The notes below the pieces were generated by a model, which had not been told where the DNA came from, did no database searches, and was given only the letters and a program-made list of their open reading frames with translations. Of a stretch of DNA of 64,000 nt, positions 1 to 12,457 are shown one piece after another. The stretch covers positions 2,046,001 through 2,110,000 of the forward strand of contig NZ_CP130610.1 of NCBI RefSeq assembly GCF_030544485.1, read 5' to 3'. Position 1 is the first letter of the stretch. Every line of letters begins with the position of its first letter. This DNA is from Halomonas sp. HAL1. Its GTDB lineage: Bacteria > Pseudomonadota > Gammaproteobacteria > Pseudomonadales > Halomonadaceae. The translations under genes and the position numbers were made by a program.

Positions 1-1
1 G

Positions 2-643
2 AATTTCTCCATTCATAGCCTGCCGTTGGAAGAACAGGCGCTATTCCAGACTATTCTGCTGATTCCGATTGGCGCGTTAATGGTGGTGTTTTTACGTGTC
101 TTGGTAGGCATAAAGACATCCGGTACCTTCATGCCGGTTTTGATCGCCCTCGCCTTCATTCAGACCACCCTGCCCACTGGCCTTATCGGTTTCCTGCTTA
201 TCGTTGCGGTCGGGCTGATTATCCGTAACTACCTCTCTTACTTGAACTTGCTGCTGGTGGCCAGGGTCTCCGCGGTCATCATCACGGTGATCGCGATCAT
301 TTCTATCTTTACTGTACTGGCCTATCGCATGGGGCTGAGTGCTGGCTTAACGATTACCTTCTTCCCGATGATCATCCTTGCCTGGACTATCGAGCGGATG
401 TCGATTCTATGGGAAGAGGAAGGTCCTAAGCAGGTATTGATCCAGGGTGGCGGCAGCTTGATCACCGCCGTCCTTGCCTATCTGGCGATGAACAATCCCT
501 GGGTACGCCATATCACGTTCAACTTCTTAGGCGTGCAGTTGATACTCATGGCGTTGATCTTGCTGCTGGGTAATTACACTGGCTACCGACTGTTGGAGTT
601 ACGCCGCTTTAAGCCAATTATTGATGATGAGAAACCATCATGA
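2..643 (+). CDS. C-terminal part of inactive transglutaminase / 7-TM membrane protein (5' truncated by window)
   Basis: The frame is open from the first bases of the window, so this is the 3' end of a longer gene. The TTG at 26 is only an internal codon. About seven hydrophobic segments follow one another from residue 10 to 200, with the conserved stretch GIKTSGTFMPVLIA in the first third. This matches the membrane half of the family known as inactive transglutaminase fused to seven transmembrane helices. Its stop overlaps the start of the ATP-grasp gene as ATGA. That pairing is typical of this family and suggests a joint role in amino-acid or peptide ligation at the inner membrane. The precise reaction is unknown. 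Confidence 0.8.
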   Translation, partial: NFSIHSLPLEEQALFQTILLIPIGALMVVFLRVLVGIKTSGTFMPVLIALAFIQTTLPTGLIGFLLIVAVGLIIRNYLSYLNLLLVARVSAVIITVIAIISIFTVLAYRMGLSAGLTITFFPMIILAWTIERMSILWEEEGPKQVLIQGGGSLITAVLAYLAMNNPWVRHITFNFLGVQLILMALILLLGNYTGYRLLELRRFKPIIDDEKPS

Positions 644-1638
644 GTTGGTTCAACAACTGGACGTGGCCCACGCGCTTGCGTGATAAAGGCATCATTGGCA
701 TGAATCGGCGTAATATCCGCTACATTGGCCGTTATAACAGCCGCCGACTCTATCCCTTGGTGGACGATAAACTTAAGACCAAACTGCTCGCCCAGCAATA
801 TGGGATAACGTCGCCAGAATTGATCGGCACTGTGACCACCCAGTTCGGGGTTAAGCACATCGGCGACATGCTCACGGGCCATGCAGGCTTTGTTATCAAG
901 CCTGCTAAAGGTAGCGGCGGCAAAGGAATTTTGGTGATTGAAAAGGTCGAAGATAATGCCTTTATCAAGCCAAGTGGTGCCAAGCTAACCCTCACCGATG
1001 TTGAGCGGCACGTCTCTAATATTCTTTCCGGTCTCTACTCATTGGGCGGCTCGCCCGATGTGGCGGTGATTGAGACGCTGATCAATTTCGATGAAAGCCT
1101 GATGGATTACACCTACGAGGGGGTGCCCGATATCCGGGTGATCGTCTTTAAGGGCTATCCCGTTATGGCCATGATGCGGCTTTCCACCGCCGCCTCTGAT
1201 GGCAAGGCAAACTTGCACCAGGGTGCCGTGGGAGTGGGGCTAAACATTGCAACGGGGGCTGCACTACGCGCCGTTCAGTTTGACCGGCCCTGCTTTAGTC
1301 ATCCCGATACGGGTCACGACTTGGCAAGCTTAGTGGTGCCTCAGTGGGAAACGCTGCTGAACCTGGCCGCGGGCTGTTATGAAATGACTGGCCTGGGGTA
1401 TCTCGGTACGGATATGGTGTTGGATCGCAAGCATGGGCCGATGCTGCTTGAACTGAATGCACGCCCCGGCCTAGCCATTCAAATGACCAATGGGGAAGGT
1501 TTGCGCCGTCGCCTGGATCTAATTGAGCGGCAGCCGGATGGCGTGCCTGCCAAACAGCGTGTCGCCTTTTCCCAACACCATTTCGCGCGGCAAAGTGAGC
1601 TGGTAGAAAGCCCTGACACCACCTCTTCCAGCGCGTAG
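640..1638 (+). CDS. alpha-L-glutamate ligase-like ATP-grasp protein
   Basis: A 332-residue ATP-grasp protein of the RimK-related type. The ATP-binding stretch FVIKPAKGSGGKGI lies near residues 85-98. The metal/ATP-binding segment LLELNARPGLAIQMTN lies near 270-285, with the Glu and Asn expected of the fold. Family members join amino acids, typically glutamate, to an acceptor using ATP; the acceptor here is unknown. The start overlaps the upstream membrane gene by four bases (ATGA), so the two are translationally coupled. Confidence 0.85.
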   Translation: MSWFNNWTWPTRLRDKGIIGMNRRNIRYIGRYNSRRLYPLVDDKLKTKLLAQQYGITSPELIGTVTTQFGVKHIGDMLTGHAGFVIKPAKGSGGKGILVIEKVEDNAFIKPSGAKLTLTDVERHVSNILSGLYSLGGSPDVAVIETLINFDESLMDYTYEGVPDIRVIVFKGYPVMAMMRLSTAASDGKANLHQGAVGVGLNIATGAALRAVQFDRPCFSHPDTGHDLASLVVPQWETLLNLAAGCYEMTGLGYLGTDMVLDRKHGPMLLELNARPGLAIQMTNGEGLRRRLDLIERQPDGVPAKQRVAFSQHHFARQSELVESPDTTSSSA

Positions 1639-1696
1639 ACTGGCGATAAGAGCCTATTGACGAGAGCCTAGGCTAACCACGTTCAACGAGTTGTCC

Positions 1697-2137
1697 ATGA
1701 CCCAAGCGAATACACTACTGCAGCAGGCAGAGTCTCAGTGCCACATCCGCGGCGTTCGTTTCACGCCCATACGCAGGCGCGTGCTAGAGCTGATTGCCGA
1801 AAATGGTGGTGGGCTGAAGGCGTATGATCTGCTGGATAAGCTGTCTACCGAACATGCGGCGGCTAGGCCGCCGACGGTTTATCGGGCGCTTGAGTTTCTG
1901 ATTGACCAGGGCTTGGTGCATCGGATTGAGTCGCAAAACTCCTATGTGGCCTGCGCGTGCCCTGAGCATGTGCATGGTTTTCAGTTGCTCATTTGCAGAC
2001 ACTGCGGGTACGTAGAAGAGCTGCATTTAGATGAGATCAGTGATCAACTGGCGGCTCTGGCAAACAGCCAAGGGTTTAACGTTGAGCGCCAAACCATTGA
2101 GCTACAAGGGCTCTGTCAGGATTGTCGAACAAGCTGA
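1697..2137 (+). CDS. zur: Zinc uptake regulator, Fur family
   Basis: About 146 residues. A winged-helix N-terminal half (RRRVLELIAENG, then PPTVYRALEFLIDQGLVHRI) is followed by a Zn-binding C-terminal half with CxC, HVHGFQ, CRHCG and a final CQDC pair. The spacing of the first part and the HVHGF motif fit Zur rather than Fur or PerR. I take the ATG at 1697 over the in-frame TTG at 1691 because GAG at 1688-1690 sits at ribosome-binding distance. Zur represses zinc-import and zinc-sparing genes when zinc is plentiful. The next gene, hisI, follows 28 bases after the stop. Confidence 0.85.
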   Translation: MTQANTLLQQAESQCHIRGVRFTPIRRRVLELIAENGGGLKAYDLLDKLSTEHAAARPPTVYRALEFLIDQGLVHRIESQNSYVACACPEHVHGFQLLICRHCGYVEELHLDEISDQLAALANSQGFNVERQTIELQGLCQDCRTS

Positions 2138-2165
2138 TGTGTTCAATAGCTAGCGAGTAGAATGT

Positions 2166-2642
2166 ATGTCCCGTTTTGACCAAGTAGCTCCAGACGCCCT
2201 TTTTAAGCAGCTTGAGCGTGCTATCCCTGATGATAGCCTGCCCGCTATTGCAACCCTGCTAACGGCTGTGCGCTTTAATGCCGATGGTTTAATCCCTGCG
2301 ATTGCCCAGCAGCACGACTCCAAAGAAGTGCTAATGATGGCGTGGATGAATCGTCAGGCGCTAGAAGAGACCCTAGCCACTCAGCGGGTCTGTTACTACT
2401 CGCGCTCACGGGAAAAATTGTGGCGCAAAGGGGAGTCATCGGGCCAGCAGCAACAGCTTGTGTCCGCTGCCCTTGATTGCGATGGTGACACCCTGCTTCT
2501 GCAAGTTGAGCAAACAGGACCCGCTTGCCATACCGGACGTCGTAGCTGCTTCTATATTGGCGTGGCCCAAGAGCAGGCATCGATTACCAGCACGCCGCTA
2601 ATCGATCCCGATGAGCTCTACGGCAGCAAAGCCTCTTCCTAG
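2166..2642 (+). CDS. hisI: Phosphoribosyl-AMP cyclohydrolase
   Basis: 158 residues. The conserved core runs [44 protein letters not shown] and SCFYIG. The Asp triad of DCDGD and three Cys residues are present, matching the Mg and Zn ligands known in this family. The enzyme opens the adenine ring of PR-AMP in histidine synthesis. About 45 extra residues precede the core. It lies directly behind zur rather than in a his cluster. Zur-controlled second copies of HisI are known in other bacteria, so a zinc-responsive paralogue is possible, but the zinc-ligand cysteines are kept. Confidence 0.88.
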   Translation: MSRFDQVAPDALFKQLERAIPDDSLPAIATLLTAVRFNADGLIPAIAQQHDSKEVLMMAWMNRQALEETLATQRVCYYSRSREKLWRKGESSGQQQQLVSAALDCDGDTLLLQVEQTGPACHTGRRSCFYIGVAQEQASITSTPLIDPDELYGSKASS

Positions 2643-2644
2643 CC

Positions 2645-2989
2645 ATGAAGCGCCTAGCCATGAGCCGCTGTCTAACATCACTGCGATCAGCCCTGCGCTG
2701 GGCATTAACTAGCGTGATGATTGGCTGCGTTAAAACCTATCAATATACGCTTAGTCCTCTTTTGGGCCCGCGCTGTCGCTTCTGGCCCAGTTGTTCGTCC
2801 TACACCATTGAAGCAATTCAGGTGCATGGGCCGATAAAAGGTGGCTGGATGGCCGTGAAGCGTATCGTCAAGTGCCACCCAGGCAGCCCTGGCGGCATGG
2901 ACCCAGTACCCGGCGGCCGAAGCGAGCAGCTTTGCCGCGAGGACGAAGATGCATCCTCTTCCTGTTGCAGCGACCACCATTCCCGCTAG
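2645..2989 (+). CDS. yidD: Membrane protein insertion efficiency factor YidD
   Basis: 114 residues with the diagnostic core [19 protein letters not shown], then [11 protein letters not shown] and a [13 protein letters not shown] segment. YidD is a small amphipathic protein at the inner face of the membrane that helps YidC insert proteins. The usual place is rpmH-rnpA-yidD-yidC, so its position behind hisI is unusual and may mean a relocated or second copy. The C-terminal tail is acidic and Ser/Cys-rich. Two start codons fit (2645 and 2660). The 3' end overlaps sufE tail to tail by four bases. Confidence 0.85.
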   Translation: MKRLAMSRCLTSLRSALRWALTSVMIGCVKTYQYTLSPLLGPRCRFWPSCSSYTIEAIQVHGPIKGGWMAVKRIVKCHPGSPGGMDPVPGGRSEQLCREDEDASSSCCSDHHSR

Positions 2990-3402
2990 CGCTGGTGTGC
3001 CACCTGATAGATCTTTTCAAGCATCGCATGTAAGCCGTTGCTACGGGTTGGCGAGAGATGCTTATCCAATCCCAAATCAGCTAAAAAGTGCGGTTCGGTA
3101 GCACGAATCTCTGCTGCTGAGCGGTCACTATAAATGCGCAGTAATAAGGCAATCAGGCCCGACACAATAGCGGCATCGGACGTCGCCTTAAAAATCAGCT
3201 TATCGCCCTCCTCTTCATGCCGCATCCATACATTAGACTGGCAGCCCTGGATTTTAAACTCCTCGACTTTCCAATCGTCGGGGAAGTCAGGCAGCTGTTT
3301 GCCCATATCAATAATGTACTGATAACGATCCATCCAGTTATCGAATATCTCGAAATCTTCAATCAGCTCTTGCTGGGCCAGTTCGGCGCCGGAAGTGCTC
3401 AT
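2986..3402 (-). CDS. sufE: Cysteine desulfuration protein SufE
   Basis: 138 residues, the full length for SufE. The catalytic Cys is in [12 protein letters not shown] near residue 54, and the ending ...[16 protein letters not shown] is typical. SufE accepts sulfur from the desulfurase SufS as a persulfide and passes it on for iron-sulfur cluster assembly. No suf operon is visible here, so it stands alone. The start has a nearby GGAA on the minus strand. Confidence 0.9.
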   Translation of the reverse strand: MSTSGAELAQQELIEDFEIFDNWMDRYQYIIDMGKQLPDFPDDWKVEEFKIQGCQSNVWMRHEEEGDKLIFKATSDAAIVSGLIALLLRIYSDRSAAEIRATEPHFLADLGLDKHLSPTRSNGLHAMLEKIYQVAHQR

Positions 3403-3452
3403 GGTATTTCCTTCTAAATGGATAATGGCTACTGGTATAGCTATTAAGGAAG

Positions 3453-4622
3453 CTATGAATCTGCCCCATTATAACGAGTCAATGGCGAATTGCTTAACCG
3501 ATGAAGCTGCTGCTCGTTATGCCACTCAATGTCTTCGGTATGCAGGTAGCGAGATGTGGTATCGAGACGCGCATGACGCGCGCTTTCAGCCAAATGGCGC
3601 AGGCTAATGCCCGACTGAGCCTGATGGGTAATCGATGTATGCCGTAACCAGTGTGGCGTTGCCTGGCGCAGCGCGTTGACATGCTGTGAAGCGCCGCCCT
3701 CCTTTTCAAGCGCTAGGGCTGCCTGCTGAAACGTTGCCCGAATCAGCCTATAGAGCTGGTTGTGCCCCAAGCCGCGCTGCCCATCCAGGGCGCGTAGAGC
3801 CGGCGCATTATGCTCCAGCTCGGTAAGCTGGTCAGGCAAGCCTAGCGCTTGGCGCCACTGTCGCAGGCAAGCCAGCATGTCGTCGGGTAGCGGTATCCGC
3901 GCCACCTTGCTGCCCTTACCTACCACACTCCACCACCAGCGCCCTTCGCTGCGCTGGAAATCGCCCATGCGGGCATCTGCCATTTCGCTAATTCGCGGAG
4001 CGAGTAGATAGGCAAAACCAAAGATAAAGCGTCGACGCGCCTGCTCAAAAAACCTTCGACTACCCTCTTCCACCGCTAACGGCTCATTGAGCCACTGCCA
4101 GAACCACGCCCATACATCGCTCTCCAGGTAACGCTCAATGCGCGGCGCCTGATTGTTCAAGCGCCTTGATTTATCACGCATCAGGCGAAACGGGTTATGG
4201 CTAACCCACCCGGCTTCTACCAGCCAGGCAAACATGCCCTGCAGAATCACTAAGCTCTGGCGCCGACTGGCGGGCGATAAAGGCCCACGAAACGGCCGCC
4301 ACGCTGGGTGTGCGCGGGGCTTGGAGGGCCCTACCCACTGATCACTGGGCTGAGGGTCGGCAAGGAACAGCTCAAACCGGCGCAGCGCATCTCTATGGAT
4401 ATCTGCCAGCGTGAGTCCTTGGCTATTCAGCCAGAGTAAAAGCCGCTCGGATTCCCGGCGGTACGCTTTCCAGGTTTGTGGGCTGTCAACGTACTCTTCA
4501 AGCCAAGCCATCACCGCCTGAGCATCATTTTGTGCCGTAATTCTGACGTTAAGCTGCCCGCTTACAGGTCCATGCTCCAGCAGCAGCGGCCCTACTCCAC
4601 CGGGTGTTAACGCATTTGGCAT
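3453..4622 (-). CDS. Tyrosine-type site-specific recombinase
   Basis: 389 residues. An N-terminal SAM-like DNA-binding part (about 40-170) precedes a catalytic domain with the box-I Arg in LLAPRISEMAD, Lys in GKGSKVARIPLP, HWLRHT for HxxR, and SARHARLDTTSRYLH with the nucleophile Tyr. The minus-strand GGGAG six bases before the ATG supports the start. It is divergent from a KfrA-like DNA-binding protein, with two palindromes between them. No phage or plasmid genes flank it, so it may be a resident chromosomal recombinase rather than an active prophage integrase. Its target site is unknown. Confidence 0.85.
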   Translation of the reverse strand: MPNALTPGGVGPLLLEHGPVSGQLNVRITAQNDAQAVMAWLEEYVDSPQTWKAYRRESERLLLWLNSQGLTLADIHRDALRRFELFLADPQPSDQWVGPSKPRAHPAWRPFRGPLSPASRRQSLVILQGMFAWLVEAGWVSHNPFRLMRDKSRRLNNQAPRIERYLESDVWAWFWQWLNEPLAVEEGSRRFFEQARRRFIFGFAYLLAPRISEMADARMGDFQRSEGRWWWSVVGKGSKVARIPLPDDMLACLRQWRQALGLPDQLTELEHNAPALRALDGQRGLGHNQLYRLIRATFQQAALALEKEGGASQHVNALRQATPHWLRHTSITHQAQSGISLRHLAESARHARLDTTSRYLHTEDIEWHNEQQLHRLSNSPLTRYNGADS

Positions 4623-4679
4623 GTATTACTCCCTGAACCGCCGATGTTCTCTATGTGCCAGAGTGTGCCTTTGCAGCAG

Positions 4680-4717
4680 TATAAATTCAAGATAATAAGG
4701 GTAATCTTGAATTTATA
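4680..4717. repeat. 14-bp inverted repeat with 10-bp spacer
   Basis: TATAAATTCAAGAT (4680-4693) and its exact complement ATCTTGAATTTATA (4704-4717) flank AATAAGGGTA. It lies in the AT-rich spacer between the divergent recombinase and KfrA-like genes. The arm and spacer sizes fit either an operator for a dimeric regulator or a tyrosine-recombinase core site. The sequence alone does not decide. Confidence 0.8.
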
Positions 4718-4735
4718 TCTTATTTGATAAATAAA

Positions 4736-4759
4736 ATTACGTATTATGTAATACGTAAT
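4736..4759. promoter_or_regulatory. 24-bp near-perfect palindrome, probable operator
   Basis: ATTACGTATTA (4736-4746) and TAATACGTAAT (4749-4759) are exact complements around a two-base TG centre. It sits about 65 bases before the KfrA-like start, where a promoter is expected. KfrA proteins repress their own genes by binding such sites, so autoregulation is the simplest reading. Confidence 0.7.
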
Positions 4760-4822
4760 AATTGCTTTTTAACCCTTAAGTACCGACAATGGCGGCTATA
4801 AAATTCCCAGCAAGGATGTCAT

Positions 4823-5863
4823 ATGGCCCGCAACGGCATTCAGTACGGCGATGTTCAACACGCCATTGATGAATTGCTCGCCCGTGGTGACACACCCAGC
4901 GTGCAGCGTATCCGCGATGTACTGGGCACTGGCAGTTTTACAACGATTAGCGATCACTTCCGCCTTTGGCGCAGCGAGCGCGAACAAAACCGTGATGTGC
5001 CGCCACCCAAAGGTGTGCCAGAAGTTGTTGTCACCATGGCCAGTGAGCTGTGGCGTGAGGCCCAAAATGTGGCCAATCAAACGCTGCTCCACTATCGCGA
5101 AGATGCCAATCGACAGGTGGAGGACGCGCAGCGGCTAGCGGAAGAGGCTAAACAGCAGGCGGCAAACGCCGAGCAGCGTGAAAGCGCCCTGGCCGAGCAC
5201 TTACGCCACATTGAGCAACGAATGGAGGCACTTAATCGGGAACTAGCCGCCAGTCAGACCAATGAACGCCACTGGCAGCAGTTGGCCGAAGCGTCGCAAG
5301 GAGAGGCCAAGCAACTCAAGCAAGTTCAGCAACAACTAGAGAGTCAGGCAGAAGCGCAGCGCGAAGCCCATCACCTTGCTCTCAACGAACAGCAAGCGGC
5401 CTGGGAACAGCGATTGTTACAAGAAGAGCAGCGTCACGAAGCGGCTGAAGGAAGATTGATGGCGATGCTGGATAGCGCCCAACAGGCGCGGGCGCAAGAA
5501 GAAAAGACCTTCCAGAAACGGCTCCAGCAGTCAGACCAGCGGATCGAAGGACTAAGCCAAGAGCTAAAATCAAAGCAGCAGGCATTGCATCAGCTACAGC
5601 TGGAAGCCAGCGAGCGGGATCAGCAGCTTAGTGAGGCTCAGCAGCAAAACAGCGTGTTGGAAAAGCAGCACCAAACACTTGCAGAGCAGTTGGAGGAAGC
5701 GCAGTCGGCGTTAAAACACCAAGCGCAACGGCATGCCGATCAGGAAACGGCGCTACAGCACGCCTGGCAAGAGAAACTCTGGGCACGAATGGAAGCACTC
5801 CAGCAACAGCTAACTGATTTACCCTCCTCGCTGGAAGATAAGGAGCCATCGCCAAAGCGTTAA
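4823..5863 (+). CDS. KfrA-like DNA-binding protein with long coiled coil
   Basis: 346 residues. The first 60 (IQYGDVQHAIDELLARG, SVQRIRDVLGTGSFTTISDH) match the KfrA N-terminal DNA-binding domain of plasmid partition-accessory proteins. From about residue 90 to 335 the protein is almost uninterrupted Gln/Glu/Ala/Leu-rich coiled coil. A good ribosome site (AAGGA, six bases before ATG) supports the start. Chromosomal KfrA-like genes paired with an integrase occur in other gammaproteobacteria; their role is not established. Likely functions are autoregulation through the adjacent palindromes and a structural role on DNA. Confidence 0.8.
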   Translation: MARNGIQYGDVQHAIDELLARGDTPSVQRIRDVLGTGSFTTISDHFRLWRSEREQNRDVPPPKGVPEVVVTMASELWREAQNVANQTLLHYREDANRQVEDAQRLAEEAKQQAANAEQRESALAEHLRHIEQRMEALNRELAASQTNERHWQQLAEASQGEAKQLKQVQQQLESQAEAQREAHHLALNEQQAAWEQRLLQEEQRHEAAEGRLMAMLDSAQQARAQEEKTFQKRLQQSDQRIEGLSQELKSKQQALHQLQLEASERDQQLSEAQQQNSVLEKQHQTLAEQLEEAQSALKHQAQRHADQETALQHAWQEKLWARMEALQQQLTDLPSSLEDKEPSPKR

Positions 5864-5892
5864 TGTAGCTAGTAACAGTTAGCCAAAAAAAA

Positions 5893-5912
5893 GCCACCTC
5901 GCTTGAGGTGGC
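5893..5912 (-). terminator. Rho-independent terminator of the BCCT gene
   Basis: GCCACCTC and GAGGTGGC form an 8-bp stem with loop GCTT. Read on the minus strand it is followed by a run of eight T (complement of 5885-5892). It lies just past the stop of the BCCT transporter. Confidence 0.85.
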
Positions 5913-5938
5913 CGATTAGCGGAATCTATCTCGCTCGT

Positions 5939-7627
5939 TTAAGGCGTATTCGACTTAACATTATTACTGCTCAAGCCGTCACTGCTAGCACTAGCATCGC
6001 CGTTATCATCCGGTAGCTCCCAAGTACCCTCTTTTGTCCACGGGTCATTTTCGGGAAACTCTTCAATATTGATTTCCGGGTCGTTGTAGTCAGGCTGGAA
6101 GCGCAGATCATATTTCGCCGCTCGCACCATAGAGATCATCAGCAGCAGCGCAATAACCAGCAGGGGCACGCCGCTAACAATACTGGCCGTTTGCAGTGTT
6201 TGAAGCCCACCTAAGAAAAGCAATGACATAGGCAATAACGAGAGCGTAAATGCCCAGAAAAGACGGTGCCAGCGGGCTGGCTCTTGATTAACATTTTTCT
6301 CTGCCGCGGAGGAAAGGATATAAGCAATGGAATCGAACGTGGTGGCAGTAAAGATGGAAAGCAGCACAACCACCGCTAACGTCACCAGCCATGAGAGCGG
6401 CAGTTCGCCTAACACAGCATAAAACGCTGCATTCGCCGACTGGTCGTTCATGATCTGGATAACATCCAGCGCACCCGAAAGCTGTAGATAGAGGCCATAG
6501 TTGCCCAAAATCACGAAGAACAGCGCGCAGCCAAGTGAGCCAAAAAAGATCGATCCAGCCACCATGGTCTTGATCCGGCGCCCTTTGGAGATCCGTGCGA
6601 TAAATAGCCCTACGGTAGGGGCAAACACTAGCCACCAAGCCCAGTAGAAAATCGTCCAGTTTTGCGGAAAGCCACTGTCTTCAAAGCCATTTAAATTGCC
6701 AAACGGCTCAGTCCAGGTGTCCATCTGAACGAGATTGCTTAACATCAGGCCGAGTGAGTTAAGGCCGGTATCCAGAATAAATACCGTTGGCCCCATCGTC
6801 AGTACAAACAGCAGTACCGCCAACCCTATCCACATATTAATATCAGAAAGTATTTCGATACCGCCTTTCAGACCACGCCAGGCGCTGACGGCAAACAGTG
6901 CGGTAGTGCCTACAAGTACCCCGATCTGACTCAGAGCATTCGGCGTAAAACCAAATAGCCCGCCCAGGCCTTCATCAATCAGTGGCACTAAAATACCCAG
7001 TGACGTTGCGCCGCCGCCAAGCATGCCGAAAATAAATAGGATATCAATTACGTTACCTAGCCAACTACGGGCGAGCTTCTCACCCAGCACTGGGCGGATC
7101 GCCTCACTGATGCGCAGCACCTTGTGCTTGCGCACGTGTAGGAAATACGCCATTGGCAGCGCAGGAACCAAATAGATTGACCACGCGATAGGTCCCCAAT
7201 GGAACATGCCGTAAGTGGCAGCCCAGGCGGTCGCTTCTTCAGAAAATGGCTCAAGATGAAACGGAGGGTTCTGCAAGTAATACATCCACTCGACCATTCC
7301 CCAGAAAACCACCGCACCACCGATACCGGCAGCGAACAACATGGCACCCCAAGAAAACAGCGAGAATTCGGGTTCGGCGTCCACATCGCCTAATTTAATT
7401 TGGCCGATATCGCTAAACACGATGTAAAACATGAAGCCTAACGATGCTAGCCCCATCGTTTGATACAAGACACCAAAATTCTGAGTCACAAACCCTTGTG
7501 CGGCCATTACCCATACTCGCCCCATCTCGGGGAAAAGTATCAATGGAAGCGTCACTGCTAACAAAAGCCCTAATGAGCCGAAAAAAATCGGCTTATGGAT
7601 ATTGGCAAATGTGCTGCGAATGTTAAT
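5939..7627 (-). CDS. BCCT-family betaine/choline-type transporter
   Basis: A sodium-coupled carrier of the betaine/choline/carnitine family, used by halophiles to take in compatible solutes. About twelve membrane helices are visible. Family features include GGAVVFWGMVEWMYY, FHWGPIAWSIY and, near the substrate site, NWTIFYWAWWLVFAPTVGLF; the C-terminus is an acidic tail. The only ordinary start (TTG at 7564) begins inside the first helix. The frame stays open upstream and encodes NIHKPIFFGSLG, which is the usual start of this family. An ATT at 7625-7627 has GGGAG eight bases before it on the minus strand, so I place the start there as a probable non-standard initiation codon. Confidence 0.88.
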   Translation of the reverse strand: MNIRSTFANIHKPIFFGSLGLLLAVTLPLILFPEMGRVWVMAAQGFVTQNFGVLYQTMGLASLGFMFYIVFSDIGQIKLGDVDAEPEFSLFSWGAMLFAAGIGGAVVFWGMVEWMYYLQNPPFHLEPFSEEATAWAATYGMFHWGPIAWSIYLVPALPMAYFLHVRKHKVLRISEAIRPVLGEKLARSWLGNVIDILFIFGMLGGGATSLGILVPLIDEGLGGLFGFTPNALSQIGVLVGTTALFAVSAWRGLKGGIEILSDINMWIGLAVLLFVLTMGPTVFILDTGLNSLGLMLSNLVQMDTWTEPFGNLNGFEDSGFPQNWTIFYWAWWLVFAPTVGLFIARISKGRRIKTMVAGSIFFGSLGCALFFVILGNYGLYLQLSGALDVIQIMNDQSANAAFYAVLGELPLSWLVTLAVVVLLSIFTATTFDSIAYILSSAAEKNVNQEPARWHRLFWAFTLSLLPMSLLFLGGLQTLQTASIVSGVPLLVIALLLMISMVRAAKYDLRFQPDYNDPEINIEEFPENDPWTKEGTWELPDDNGDASASSDGLSSNNVKSNTP

Positions 7628-7795
7628 GTTCCTAACTCCCTATTCTCTTGTCTATCTAGCTAGCCAAATGAGCCCAGCGCCATACTAGTGCCAAGCGTGC
7701 GGCTTTATCGCTTGTGTTTATTACACGACTCTTGCGTTGAGCACAGTTGGAATGTTCAACGTAATTTGCCGCAAAGCTATAGGCGCGCACAAAAA

Positions 7796-7816
7796 AGCCC
7801 AGCACGTGGCTGGACT
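7796..7816 (-). terminator. Rho-independent terminator of nfuA
   Basis: On the minus strand AGTCCAGC pairs with GCTGGGCT around CACGT and is followed by six T. It lies 27 bases past the nfuA stop. Confidence 0.8.
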
Positions 7817-7842
7817 TTTCTGATGTGGTATTACGTTTAGAT

Positions 7843-8466
7843 TTAGCGGTAGTAGGCGTTGGTGGTGTCGGTATGGTCGGTCACATCGCGAATGCCCGCA
7901 AGCTCCGGGATGCGCTCCATCAATGTTTTCTCGACGCCATCTTTCAGGGTTAAATCAACCGCTGCGCAGCCCTGGCAACCGCCGCCAAAAGCTAAGACAG
8001 CGTATTGTTGTTCAGTCAGCTCAACCAGCTTGATCTCGCCGCCGTGGGCCGCCAGCCCAGGATTGATCTCGCTGTAAAGCACGTAATTGATACGGTCTTC
8101 AAGCGGACTATCCGCATTCACCTTAGGCATCTTGGCGTTGGGCGCCTTGATGGTTAGCTGGCCGCCCATGCGGTCGGCATTGAAATCCACCACAGCCTCT
8201 TCCATAAAGGCCAGGCTGTTTTTGTCGAGATACACATTGATCTTCTCGAGTTCTAGCAGCACATCCGTCGGCTCTTCTTCACCCGGACGACAGTAAGCCA
8301 AGCAGGTCTCTGCGTAAGGCGTGCCCGGCTGGGTAATGAAAATGCGTACAGCGATACCTTCAACGTTCTGCTTTTCAAGCAGTTCTGCCAAGTATTCTTG
8401 CGCGCTATCGGTAATATCAATACTTTGAGTATCGATATTGGTATCTATTTCGCTAGTCGTGGTCAT
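7843..8466 (-). CDS. nfuA: Fe/S biogenesis protein NfuA
   Basis: 207 residues from the ATG that begins MTTTSEID. An upstream in-frame ATG would add 14 residues, but GGAGGAA stands before this one. The N-terminal two-thirds is a degenerate A-type domain ([27 protein letters not shown]). The C-terminal Nfu domain carries the cluster-binding CxxC in [15 protein letters not shown]. NfuA carries 4Fe-4S clusters to target enzymes, notably under stress. It is transcribed away from metH. Confidence 0.92.
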   Translation of the reverse strand: MTTTSEIDTNIDTQSIDITDSAQEYLAELLEKQNVEGIAVRIFITQPGTPYAETCLAYCRPGEEEPTDVLLELEKINVYLDKNSLAFMEEAVVDFNADRMGGQLTIKAPNAKMPKVNADSPLEDRINYVLYSEINPGLAAHGGEIKLVELTEQQYAVLAFGGGCQGCAAVDLTLKDGVEKTLMERIPELAGIRDVTDHTDTTNAYYR

Positions 8467-8758
8467 GAGGGCTGTCTTCCTCCCGTGGTAGTGGCGGCGC
8501 CACTTCACATGTCATTTGTCACTATGGTAAGCAAAACGGCGCGCTGACACAATCCCGACTGTTTTAGTAGGCTATTTAAATGCTGTTTCTCAAATGCGTG
8601 TAGTGATTGTCTTTGCTTATGCACCGTATAGCGCTCCCTGGGGGCGCCTTTTGCTATGCCTTTTGTTATCATTATGCGCCTTATTACGACAGATACTGCT
8701 TTTCCGACGATAACAACATCCCCTTTGACGACTGTGACGCTGGAGAACTCCCCCTGCC

Positions 8759-12454
<3,696 letters not shown>

Positions 12455-12457
12455 TTA

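Noticed and set aside
3395..3607. Plus-strand frame between sufE and the recombinase
   Set aside because: Runs into the antisense of the recombinase; no family or ribosome site.
8467..8758. Possible riboswitch upstream of metH
   Set aside because: I could not find the conserved cobalamin, SAM or SAH riboswitch elements; a covariance-model search would decide.
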